From the NCBI RefSeq assembly GCF_900543425.1, contig NZ_UQRQ01000013.1, positions 20,386 through 84,385 of the forward strand: 64,000 nt of DNA, read 5' to 3'. The translations under genes and the position numbers were made by a program. Of this stretch, positions 38,134 through 46,468 are shown in pieces. The notes beneath the pieces were generated by a model, which saw only the letters and a program-made list of their open reading frames with translations, was not told where the DNA came from and did not search any database. The DNA comes from an uncultured Sanguibacteroides sp. Its GTDB lineage: Bacteria > Bacteroidota > Bacteroidia > Bacteroidales > Marinifilaceae. The stretch's first letter is position 1, and each line of letters starts with the position of its first letter.

Positions 38134-39588
38134 TTATTGATTTGTAACACCATATTCCTGCTCTGCCTTCGGCCAAGGTAATACGAAGACATCTTTCGAC
38201 GGGAGGATTTCATTCTCGTTCGAATAATCCATAAAACTCAAATTATTGCATTTATAAAAAAAGAAAATCTGCCCCTCTCCGAAAAATTCTTTACGCCGTT
38301 CCTGCATTAATTCATTAAAAAACTGATCGTACGTAACCACTTTGGTCCCATCTATGTCCTTTAGACCTCGACTATTACGAACATCATTCAAATAACGCAA
38401 AGCTTTTTCCTTATCCTTCTTATACCAACTTTCAGCCAGAATATAATACATCTCCGGAAGTCGAATTAAACATACTCCCGTCAAATTATACTCCTTTTCT
38501 TCCATACCCAATAATCTCACGAAATTATATTCATACCATGAACTGGGATCCTCAAAGAAAAATTCAGTAAACCGCAAATCTTTGCTATCGGCAGAAAACG
38601 AACTGACCTCATACAAATTTCTTACACCGCTCCGAACCCATAAAGCGGAACCTTGCCCTAATGGAGACAAAAACAAATCCTTATACACGGAAGCCATTTG
38701 CTTCGTGTATAATCCCCAAATCAATTCCTTGTTATCCTTTCCGTAACGCTTTACCGAAGCGAATTTCTTTGAATCGACCAGTTCAAATGATGACGCCGAA
38801 ATTACTTTCTCCGCGTAAAAAGCAGCACTATCCAAATCTCCTTTAAAATGAAATACCCGAGCCTTTATCGCCCAAACAGCATATAGATTACAATGCATAA
38901 AACGAGTTCTAAGATAAGGCTCTGGACTCGAAATATCATGAACATCTTTTACCTCATCTTTTAAATAACGGGATGCAGCATCTAAATCCGACAGAATATG
39001 TTCATAACAACCTTTCAGTGTATACACGGGTTTTGACTCCAGACCAAATACCGTAGCATACGGAATACCTCCCGCATCAGGACTTCTACGAATATTATCA
39101 CCAAACAAACGAAGTATATCGAAATGCAAAAACGCCCTCAAAGCATACGCTTCTCCTCTTATCAGAGATAAATCCAAATCAAGACGACTCTCCTTATCCA
39201 CGTGGGTTATTACGTTATTTACATACGAAATACATTCATAAGATTTTGTCCAGATTTCATCTATTTTTTCCGCCACCTTAGTATCCTTATAGCTCAATTT
39301 CTGAACGGCATATACTTCATCCTGGCGGGTCCCATATTTGTCATAATAAAGCTGAGCGATCTCATCCACGAATCCAAAGGACAAAGACTGTCCATACAAC
39401 TCATTTTTGGCCATCGTTGCGTAAATTCCATACATGGCATCCCGATATCCCTGTACATCTTCAAACTGTTTCTTCTGTTCAACCGTACCCTTGGGTTGTA
39501 CATCCAAAAAACTGTCGCATCCGCTTAACAGTATCAGAGCACAACATACTCCCCATACGATATGGTATTGTATATTTCTTTTCTTCAT
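38134..39588 (-). CDS. SusD/RagB family nutrient-binding lipoprotein (locus B)
   Basis: Surface lipoprotein of 484 residues: signal with lipobox LLSGC, then DSFLDVQPKGTVEQKKQFED, a classic SusD start. TPR-like helices (LIRGEAYALRAFLHFDILRLFGD) and the C-terminal NDVRNSRG and MQERRKEFFGEGQIFFF blocks confirm the family. It is clearly more divergent from the SusD proteins of loci A and C than those are from each other. Separated from SusC by 24 bases. Confidence 0.95.
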   Translation of the reverse strand: MKKRNIQYHIVWGVCCALILLSGCDSFLDVQPKGTVEQKKQFEDVQGYRDAMYGIYATMAKNELYGQSLSFGFVDEIAQLYYDKYGTRQDEVYAVQKLSYKDTKVAEKIDEIWTKSYECISYVNNVITHVDKESRLDLDLSLIRGEAYALRAFLHFDILRLFGDNIRRSPDAGGIPYATVFGLESKPVYTLKGCYEHILSDLDAASRYLKDEVKDVHDISSPEPYLRTRFMHCNLYAVWAIKARVFHFKGDLDSAAFYAEKVISASSFELVDSKKFASVKRYGKDNKELIWGLYTKQMASVYKDLFLSPLGQGSALWVRSGVRNLYEVSSFSADSKDLRFTEFFFEDPSSWYEYNFVRLLGMEEKEYNLTGVCLIRLPEMYYILAESWYKKDKEKALRYLNDVRNSRGLKDIDGTKVVTYDQFFNELMQERRKEFFGEGQIFFFYKCNNLSFMDYSNENEILPSKDVFVLPWPKAEQEYGVTNQ

Positions 39589-39612
39589 AACTATCTTTTT
39601 TACCGTTAATTA

Positions 39613-42600
39613 CTAAAATGCCGCACTAACCGAGAATTCAAAACTACGGGCAAAAGGATAAGCAAATCCTCTCTCCTGTTTAATCGTCGATAAACGGAAT
39701 AAATCATTTGTCAGAAACTCCACCCGAAGTCGATTCAAGTAGATTTTCTCACAAAAAGCCGGAGAAAAATCATAACTCAAACTTAGACTCTTCATGCTCA
39801 ACATATATTCATCACGCACAAACCGACTCGTTATATCCGGAAGCGACTTATCTTTTATATTCTTATACTTAACATAATCTCCGACCTCACTCCAACGACT
39901 ATAGAAGACTCGTTTATCAGCATTTTTCTGAGGATCCGATCCTTCCACTTTGGTAACTAAAGTTTGATTATAAATCGTAGCACCCAAAGAATACTCAAAT
40001 AACATATTCACAGAAAACCCCTTAAAGGTTAAATAAGAGCCAAATACTCCGGAAACAACAGGATCGGAATCTCCATATACTCTTTTATCCCAATAATTAT
40101 AAACAAAGGTCGGTTTCCCATCCATCGTGATAAAAATTTCTTTACCCGTGGCAGGATCGATACCTCCCGATTTTACCGCTTTAACAGCACTGAGCGACTG
40201 CCCCTCCACGTACACGGGCGGAGGCAACAAACTCTTCTCCGAATTCAATTTTTTATTCATCTCCTCTAATCTGTTACTGATCTTTTTGATTCGGTTTTTA
40301 TTATTCCGTATATTTAGAGACAACGACCAATTCCAAGACTTGGATCGAATAGCTACAACCCTTGTTTGAAACTCTATTCCCGTGTTTAACAATTTCCCTA
40401 CGTTTTCTTTTGCTGTCGTTGTTCCCACGGAAGGAGCTTTCGCCACGTCCAACAGTAAGTTATCTGTGATCTTATTGTAATAATCCAATGTCATATCCCA
40501 ACGATTGTGAAATAACACAACGTCTAATCCCACATTCCAGGTTAAAGCTCGTTCCCACTTTAAATCAGGATTTCCAATAGCCATAGGAACTGCACCTATT
40601 CCTTTTTCATACTCCAATTCCGAATCATATTTATAAGTCGTCATCGCTTGATAAGGAGAGAACGAGGCATTACCGGTATATCCCACACTTCCCCTCAATT
40701 TCAATCGATCAGTAGTAGACGAATGCATAAACTTCTCCTTATGAATGTTCCACCCGACACCGACACTCCAAAAAGGAGCATAACGTTGATCCGACCCGAA
40801 CTTCGATGATCCCTCGTAACGAATGGAAGCATCTAAAAAGTAACGATCGTTGTATATCAAATTGGCATTTGCAAAAATTCCCATAGAGCGATCAATACTC
40901 TGTGCCCCCTTAGGAGTCTCTCCCTCCGGGTACCTGGTAACAAAAGCAGGATGAGCCAGTTTATCCGAAAAAATCCCCACTCCTCGATACCCATTCGAAT
41001 TACTTTCCGTAGATTGTATCGTCCCTCCCAATATGGCACTCAATAACGTTCCGGAACCAAGCATCTTATTATAAGATAACATCATACGTCCGGAATAATC
41101 CATAGACTTCGTGTTTGAAACATCGATTCTTCCCGCTTCTGCGGCAGGAATTCTTTTACTCGTGAACGTATACGACAAAGGAGAAAGGAATATTTCTGTA
41201 TCGTTTTTAGATTTATTCAAAGAAAAAGTACCTTCTACCCGAAGATCTCGCATTAATTCTACTTTGATATCCAAAACGGTATTCAGGTAAAATTGCTCCC
41301 CTTTATTATAGCTTCCTAATGTTGCCTCATAAAGTGGATTAGCTACATTAAAACTTAAAACTTTATTCAACGTCCCATCCAAATTATAGGCACGATCATA
41401 CGGATTCAGCTCCGCGTATTGACTAAATGAGCCGTAAGGCGATTCACGATTATTAACCGATGTAATCGTCGTACTGTTCGAAATAAAAACCTTATCCTGC
41501 TTATTGTAGGATAATTTAAAGCCCAAGGAGTACCTATCCCGTTTGGATTCTTTCATTACACCTTGTTCACTACCGTAACGAGCAGTCATACTATACCGGA
41601 TATAATCATCTCCACCGGCAATATTAAGATTGTGATTTTGAGACAAAGAATTACGCAAAGGTTTTGTCATCCAATCCGTATTTACTCCCTCGCGAACTCG
41701 TTTATACTTTTCGTTATATTCCTCATCCAATTCCCATTGCTCCGTCCCTTTCGTCCCTATATATAAATCGGCCCGTCTTTCATATTCCAATTTTTCGGCA
41801 GCATTCAATAAATTATAATCACTTAAATCCGGCATCGAAGTTCGCAATGTTCCGCTATAAGAAACACGCATTTTTCCAGCTTTCAATGGCTTCGTAGTAA
41901 TAACAATCACACCTTTAGCCGCCTTAGCTCCATACAAAGCGGAAGCTGACGCATCTTTTAACACGGTAACACTCTCCACATCATTGATATCCATGTCGAA
42001 CACGTAATCCAAATTTACCTCGGCCCCATCCACGATAAAGGTCGGCACATTGGAAGAACCTTCAAAACTGCTCCGACCACGAATCAAAATCTCCGGACGG
42101 GTATTGGGATCCGACCCCATTTCATTATTGGTCACAATTTGCATTCCCGGAACAAAAGCAGCCAAACTCTGTAACAAACTTTTAGTGCCCACGGATATTA
42201 ATTGCTCTCTGGTCACGCTGGTAGCGGACCCCGTATAACTGCTTTTCGAACGGTTACCGAAACCGGTAACAACCACTTCATTCAATTCATCGACTTCCGG
42301 TATCATGGTAATCACAATATCGGTAACGAGAGTATCTTTTACAATACGTTCCTGGGTTTTCATACCGATAAAAGAAAATACAACGGTCACACTGTCTTTC
42401 TTTAAAAACTCTAACTTGAATTTACCGACCGGATCCGTAGCCGTTCCGATCGTCGTTCCTTTCAAAAAAACGGTTACCCCAACCATCGGTTCTCCCTTAT
42501 CATCTTTTACCGTACCGGATATTCGCCAGCGCTTTGCTTTTTCTTCAGGCTTCGGTGAAATAACGATGATGTTATCCACAATACTATAAGTAAGCGAGGT

Positions 42601-42906
42601 ATTCTTTAATATCCGGTTTAAAATTTCCGTTACCGTCGCCTCCTTCGCCGAGACGGAAACTTTCCAGCGCATCACCTCATCATCGTTATAAAAAAATTCA
42701 TAATCGGTTTTTTCACCCAACTCTTTTAATACGGTTAATAAATTAATTGATTTCCTTTCCATAGAAACCCGTGCCTCCTGTGCCAAACTGCGTGCAGACG
42801 CAGAAAGCATCGTGAACAGCAATAGAAACAAACAAAGCTTCATAATCATACAGATTTTTCCCAGGGTAGCCCCATCACTACCCCTTACGTTTGACTTTTT
42901 TTTCAT
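39613..42906 (-). CDS. SusC/RagA family TonB-dependent transporter with STN domain (locus B)
   Basis: Outer-membrane transporter of 1097 residues. After the signal sequence (MKLCLFLLLFTMLSASARSLAQ) come an STN domain (KSINLLTVLKELGEKTDYEF), the carboxypeptidase-like beta-sandwich (ISGTVKDDKGEPMVGVTVFL), the plug with ESVTVLKDASASALYGAKAAKGVIVI, and a beta-barrel ending FSVSAAF. The STN domain implies FecR-mediated signalling, and a FecR gene lies 82 bases upstream. It differs in length and sequence from the SusC pair of loci A and C and probably takes another ligand. Confidence 0.95.
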   Translation of the reverse strand: MKKKSNVRGSDGATLGKICMIMKLCLFLLLFTMLSASARSLAQEARVSMERKSINLLTVLKELGEKTDYEFFYNDDEVMRWKVSVSAKEATVTEILNRILKNTSLTYSIVDNIIVISPKPEEKAKRWRISGTVKDDKGEPMVGVTVFLKGTTIGTATDPVGKFKLEFLKKDSVTVVFSFIGMKTQERIVKDTLVTDIVITMIPEVDELNEVVVTGFGNRSKSSYTGSATSVTREQLISVGTKSLLQSLAAFVPGMQIVTNNEMGSDPNTRPEILIRGRSSFEGSSNVPTFIVDGAEVNLDYVFDMDINDVESVTVLKDASASALYGAKAAKGVIVITTKPLKAGKMRVSYSGTLRTSMPDLSDYNLLNAAEKLEYERRADLYIGTKGTEQWELDEEYNEKYKRVREGVNTDWMTKPLRNSLSQNHNLNIAGGDDYIRYSMTARYGSEQGVMKESKRDRYSLGFKLSYNKQDKVFISNSTTITSVNNRESPYGSFSQYAELNPYDRAYNLDGTLNKVLSFNVANPLYEATLGSYNKGEQFYLNTVLDIKVELMRDLRVEGTFSLNKSKNDTEIFLSPLSYTFTSKRIPAAEAGRIDVSNTKSMDYSGRMMLSYNKMLGSGTLLSAILGGTIQSTESNSNGYRGVGIFSDKLAHPAFVTRYPEGETPKGAQSIDRSMGIFANANLIYNDRYFLDASIRYEGSSKFGSDQRYAPFWSVGVGWNIHKEKFMHSSTTDRLKLRGSVGYTGNASFSPYQAMTTYKYDSELEYEKGIGAVPMAIGNPDLKWERALTWNVGLDVVLFHNRWDMTLDYYNKITDNLLLDVAKAPSVGTTTAKENVGKLLNTGIEFQTRVVAIRSKSWNWSLSLNIRNNKNRIKKISNRLEEMNKKLNSEKSLLPPPVYVEGQSLSAVKAVKSGGIDPATGKEIFITMDGKPTFVYNYWDKRVYGDSDPVVSGVFGSYLTFKGFSVNMLFEYSLGATIYNQTLVTKVEGSDPQKNADKRVFYSRWSEVGDYVKYKNIKDKSLPDITSRFVRDEYMLSMKSLSLSYDFSPAFCEKIYLNRLRVEFLTNDLFRLSTIKQERGFAYPFARSFEFSVSAAF

Positions 42907-42952
42907 ACCTTTGTAAGGTTAAATTGTTTATACTACATCAATTTTTCAAGCT

Positions 42953-42983
42953 ATACAGGAGGTGTTCGCTGCACGTCCTGTAT
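42953..42983. repeat. stem-loop between fecR and susC (locus B)
   Basis: A perfect 8-bp inverted repeat (42953-42960 with 42976-42983, core ACAGGA/TCCTGT) lies six bases after the fecR stop codon. The T-run is on the plus-strand side, so on the transcribed minus strand it is not a full terminator. The core matches the hairpin at the same place in locus A. Confidence 0.6.
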
Positions 42984-42988
42984 TTTTT

Positions 42989-44152
42989 TTATTGTACAAT
43001 AATGGTTTTATCTTTTATGGTGAAACGAATATTTGTTGTCATCTCCATCATTTTCAACACCTGATGGATCTCTTCGTATTTCGGAATGTTACCCGTGAAT
43101 CGTTTCTGCTTCATCTCCGGATTAGCAAAGAAAAAACAGACATCATACCAACGCGATAATTTGCGGATAACCGCTTCCATGTCTTCACTTTCGAACGAGA
43201 AACGATCCCGCATCCAGGATACGTACAGCTTCGTGTTTACCTTCTGAACCTCCACTTTTTCCTTTTGGATCAACACCTGTTCTCCCGGGTTTAATATGAT
43301 CTTTTCAGCACTTCCCGGCAAAGAGACCTCGACCATTCCCTCCACCAACGTGGTACTGTTTTTCTCCTCGTCCGGATAGGTCGTAACATTAAAAGAGGTT
43401 CCCAATACCCGTATATCCATTTTATCCGTCTCTACGATAAAAGGAGACTCCCTATTTTTAGTCACTTCAAAGTAAGCCTCCCCCGTTACCTTTACTCTCC
43501 GTTCCTTACCCACGAAATGAGCCGGATAAGTAAATTGGGTTTCGCTATTCAACCATACCCGCGTACTATCGTCTAAGGTTATTTTATACTCCCCGCCCCG
43601 GGGAATCCGCAAGGTATGAATCTCCGGCATGTTCGATTTTTCCGATAAAGCATATTGCAGTTCGCCTTTTCCGTCCACCCAAATTTTTTCGCCATTGTCC
43701 GTCAACAAAGCCGTATCTCTCATCCCCTTTAAAGCGACCTCCCGTCCGTCACCCAATACTAAAACAGCCTGAGTCTCCCCGGGAACAATTGCCACCGCCC
43801 TGGCCTCCCGTCTAACACACTCCTTCTTCAAAGAAGAGTAAAGTAATCCCATACCCGCCATTAATAAGACTGCAACAGATGCGGCACAAGCTCTCCAAAT
43901 AACGACTCTTCGATTCTTTCTTCTTTCCCGTTCGAAATTCTTTTCAAACTGTTTCCATCGCCCTTCCGTATCAAACGAGGCGTATTGCCTTACCTCCTTT
44001 TTCAATCGCTCTTTATCGCATAATTCGACAAACAAACGTTTATGACTTTCATTTTTATCTACCCAGTTTTGCAACACCATCCCCTCCTCCTCCGAAATTT
44101 CCTTTCGCAGATAAGCCACGATCAATTCATATATCTCTTTCTCTTTTTTCAT
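42989..44152 (-). CDS. FecR family anti-sigma factor without its own sigma gene (locus B)
   Basis: Membrane anti-sigma protein of 387 residues. I start it at the ATG at 44152 (MKKEKEIYELIVAYLRKEIS); the longer frame to 44299 runs through a terminator hairpin. One transmembrane helix (ACAASVAVLLMAGMGLLYSSL) separates the cytoplasmic part from the periplasmic FecR domain (LRIPRGGEYKITLDDSTRVWL, then VLGTSFNVTTYPDEE) and DUF4974 tail (FESEDMEAVIRKLSRWYDV). No sigma gene lies upstream on its strand; the nearest sigma gene is head-to-head at 44544. It may act on that sigma factor or on one encoded elsewhere. Confidence 0.9.
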   Translation of the reverse strand: MKKEKEIYELIVAYLRKEISEEEGMVLQNWVDKNESHKRLFVELCDKERLKKEVRQYASFDTEGRWKQFEKNFERERRKNRRVVIWRACAASVAVLLMAGMGLLYSSLKKECVRREARAVAIVPGETQAVLVLGDGREVALKGMRDTALLTDNGEKIWVDGKGELQYALSEKSNMPEIHTLRIPRGGEYKITLDDSTRVWLNSETQFTYPAHFVGKERRVKVTGEAYFEVTKNRESPFIVETDKMDIRVLGTSFNVTTYPDEEKNSTTLVEGMVEVSLPGSAEKIILNPGEQVLIQKEKVEVQKVNTKLYVSWMRDRFSFESEDMEAVIRKLSRWYDVCFFFANPEMKQKRFTGNIPKYEEIHQVLKMMEMTTNIRFTIKDKTIIVQ

Positions 44153-44204
44153 TTCTTTGCATCTTTTATATACCACAAACACACTTCTTCCGCAAATGGG
44201 TGAC

Positions 44205-44270
44205 AAGCCCATAAAAAAAATACGGGGACGGTTCCCGGGGATTAAAAATAAACCCAAAGAACCGTCCCCG
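44205..44270 (-). terminator. terminator-like hairpin in the leader of locus B fecR
   Basis: A 12-bp GC-rich inverted repeat (44223-44234 with 44259-44270) with a 24-base loop; on the minus strand it is followed directly by TATTTTTTTTAT. This is a Rho-independent terminator architecture pointing at fecR, about 55 bases before its ATG, with no gene upstream to terminate. It may be an attenuator or the end of a small RNA. Confidence 0.75.
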
Positions 44271-44273
44271 AGA

Positions 44274-44300
44274 ATTGTTTTCAGCCCAAGAGAAAACAAT
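44274..44300. repeat. second hairpin in the locus B fecR leader
   Basis: Perfect 9-bp inverted repeat ATTGTTTTC (44274-44282) and GAAAACAAT (44292-44300), loop 9 bases, four bases away from the terminator-like hairpin. Confidence 0.6.
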
Positions 44301-44463
44301 CATTCAAAACATTTGATAAAAAAGGAAAGAGACCGAAAATAAAGCGCCCCAATTATATTGATTCATTATTACATCTATAGAAAAAAAGAAAACAAACTAT
44401 ATTAACATAATAATATCTCAATATATTTCAATACAAAATTGAAAACCTTCTATTCTATTTCAA

Positions 44464-44494
44464 TTTGATATCAATAGAAAATTATGTATTTTTG
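44464..44494 (+). promoter_or_regulatory. promoter of the locus C sigma gene
   Basis: TTTG (44464-44467), a 19-base spacer and TATTTTTG (44487-44494) match the Bacteroidota consensus fully, about 50 bases before the sigma ATG. Confidence 0.75.
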
Positions 44495-44543
44495 TCCACA
44501 GATGGGAAAGGTGAAGTTCATTTACAGATAGTGAATAAAATAC

Positions 44544-45101
44544 ATGACTGTTATTCCTGAAAATACATTAGCCTCTTTCAGAGAAGGGTGCGAAGCAACA
44601 TTTCGTTATTACTACGAGATGTATTACGACTCCTTGTGCATGTTCGGTCTGCGTATGCTAAAAGAAGAGGAGATCGCCATCGACATCGTACAGGATGTTT
44701 TTGTCAATCTATGGAAAGCGAAAGAAACAATCGAATCCGGATTGCATTTAAAAATGTTTATCTATCAATCCATGCGCCACCGCTGCCTCAATTATATTCA
44801 CCTTAAAAAGTTGGAAGAAAATTATCAAAACGAATGTAAGCTACTGGCATCCGAAGAAGGTTTCGCCGATATGGTCGTGGAAGAGGAAGTCTATCGTCTG
44901 GTGATGAAAGAAATCGATCACTTACCGAAGGAGCAACGTAAAGTCATACTAATGCACCTGGAAGGGAAAAACAATATCGAGATTGCAGAGATAATGCACA
45001 TTTCCGTGAATACGGTCAGAACCCACAAAGCACGGGCCCGTCAAGCTTTGAAAGCAAGGCTGAACGATCTTTTTATCATCTCCATCATTTTCGGATTTTA
45101 A
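44544..45101 (+). CDS. ECF sigma-70 family RNA polymerase sigma factor (locus C)
   Basis: Sigma factor of 185 residues. Region 2 appears as EEEIAIDIVQDVFVNLWKAK and region 4 as HLPKEQRKVILMHLEGKNNIEIAEIMHISVNTVRTHKARA. It has a perfect housekeeping-type promoter and is followed after 118 bases by its FecR partner. On its other side another fecR gene (42989-44152) lies in divergent orientation, so this one sigma factor is flanked by two anti-sigma genes. It is similar in architecture to the sigma factor of locus A but not nearly identical. Confidence 0.93.
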   Translation: MTVIPENTLASFREGCEATFRYYYEMYYDSLCMFGLRMLKEEEIAIDIVQDVFVNLWKAKETIESGLHLKMFIYQSMRHRCLNYIHLKKLEENYQNECKLLASEEGFADMVVEEEVYRLVMKEIDHLPKEQRKVILMHLEGKNNIEIAEIMHISVNTVRTHKARARQALKARLNDLFIISIIFGF

Positions 45102-45219
45102 TTATCCGCACGCCTCTAAAAAAATATTTTTCAAAAAAGTCACATTCCTTGTCGTCCTCTCGGACGACTTCTTTGTATTTAAGATAAGACCCCCAATAAG
45201 GCCATAACGATACGATAGA

Positions 45220-46386
45220 ATGAAAAAAGATTTAAGTGAGACTATAGAAAAAAGAATCCGGGAAATAAAACACTATTTGGATGGAACATTAACTCCGGAA
45301 GAAGAAAAAACATTCCGCTGTTGGATTGACGAGTCTCCTGCTCACAACGAATTATTACTCCGGATACAGGACAAGCATTCATTCCAAGAAAGGTTTGCTT
45401 TCCGAAAAAAGAACGGCAAAGAGAAGAGCTGGGAAAATATTCGGAAAAGGATTTATCAAAAGCCGAGACGTAAAATAGGTTTAACGCGATATGCCGCAAT
45501 TTTGCTTATTGGTGTCTGTTTGGGGATTGCCTATAAGTTCATCACGGAACCACAAAAAATCAAAAAGCCTACTCGAGAAACAGTCATTCCCCCAAAAGGC
45601 GGCTATAAAGCTTTTCTGAAATTAGCCAATGGCGAACACTATGTTTTAGATGGTCGAAACGAAATAAACACCCGGTCAGACGGGACAATTATCAAATCCG
45701 AAGACAAAGGTACCGTAACCGTAACAAGAGAGGATTCCGGTAGAATAGAGGCTGAACCGCAAAACAACCAGATCATCGTTCCAAGGGGAGGCGAATATAA
45801 ACTGATCCTCGCGGATGGTACCCGGGTATGGATGAATTCTCTTTCAGAACTGGAATTTCCTTCACAATTCTCCGGAAAAGAACGCCGGGTCAAACTGAAC
45901 GGAGAAGCTTATTTTGAGGTCATGAAAGACACAGAAAAACCCTTTATCGTGGAGATAGCAGATAAGAAGATTAAAGTGTTGGGAACAAGTTTCAATATCA
46001 ATAATTATAACGGAAAATTCGTGACTACATTAGTAACAGGTAAGGTACAGGTCGTTATAAAAAAACAAGAATACATACTTCACCCTTCCATGCAACTTCG
46101 GGAAGAAAACGAAAAAGTTTCGTTATCCGAAGTCGATATAAAAGAATTCGTAGCCTGGAAAGAAGGATGGTTTATATTCAATAAACAACGTTTGGAAGAG
46201 GTATTGGAAGTTTTATCCCGATGGTATGATGCAGAGGTTGTCTATGAAACTCCTGAATTGAAAAACTTACATTTTACCGGGACAATACGCCGCCATAGCG
46301 ATATCAATGAGGTATTGAAATTTTTAGAAAAAACAGGAGCTGTAAAATTTTCCATGCAAGGAAGGACCATAGTAATCTCAAAATAG
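45220..46386 (+). CDS. FecR family anti-sigma factor (locus C)
   Basis: Membrane anti-sigma factor of 388 residues, partner of the sigma factor at 44544-45101. A cytoplasmic N-terminal region (EIKHYLDGTLTPEEEKTFRCW) precedes one transmembrane helix (RYAAILLIGVCLGIAYKFI) and the periplasmic FecR domain (VPRGGEYKLILADGTRVWM, then VLGTSFNINNYNGK), with a DUF4974 tail (FNKQRLEEVLEVLSRWYDA). A hairpin lies 9 bases after its stop and the susC gene follows. Confidence 0.94.
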   Translation: MKKDLSETIEKRIREIKHYLDGTLTPEEEKTFRCWIDESPAHNELLLRIQDKHSFQERFAFRKKNGKEKSWENIRKRIYQKPRRKIGLTRYAAILLIGVCLGIAYKFITEPQKIKKPTRETVIPPKGGYKAFLKLANGEHYVLDGRNEINTRSDGTIIKSEDKGTVTVTREDSGRIEAEPQNNQIIVPRGGEYKLILADGTRVWMNSLSELEFPSQFSGKERRVKLNGEAYFEVMKDTEKPFIVEIADKKIKVLGTSFNINNYNGKFVTTLVTGKVQVVIKKQEYILHPSMQLREENEKVSLSEVDIKEFVAWKEGWFIFNKQRLEEVLEVLSRWYDAEVVYETPELKNLHFTGTIRRHSDINEVLKFLEKTGAVKFSMQGRTIVISK

Positions 46387-46394
46387 TGATAAAA

Positions 46395-46428
46395 AAAGCT
46401 GTTGAAAATTAGGCCTTTCAACAGCTTT
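46395..46428 (+). repeat. stem-loop between fecR and susC (locus C)
   Basis: A perfect 13-bp inverted repeat (46395-46407 with 46416-46428, 8-base loop) follows the fecR stop codon by 8 bases. Only three T residues follow, then A, so it is a weak terminator at most. It is the counterpart of the hairpins in loci A and B. Confidence 0.7.
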
Positions 46429-46468
46429 AAAAACAACAATGTGTTTAATCTTTTAGCAAAACAAATTT

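Larger units (their letters stand above)
44153..44543. other. 391-base divergent intergenic region between fecR (locus B) and sigma (locus C)
   Basis: Contains no gene I can support. It holds two neighbouring hairpins on the fecR side (44205-44270 and 44274-44300), an AT-rich middle without clear motifs, and a perfect Bacteroidota promoter for the sigma gene on the other side (44464-44494). I find no convincing promoter for the minus-strand fecR. Confidence 0.7.

Noticed and set aside
44153..44299. Extended start of the locus B FecR at 44299
   Set aside because: The extra 49 residues are encoded across the terminator-like hairpin and look unlike the N-termini of the other two FecR proteins.
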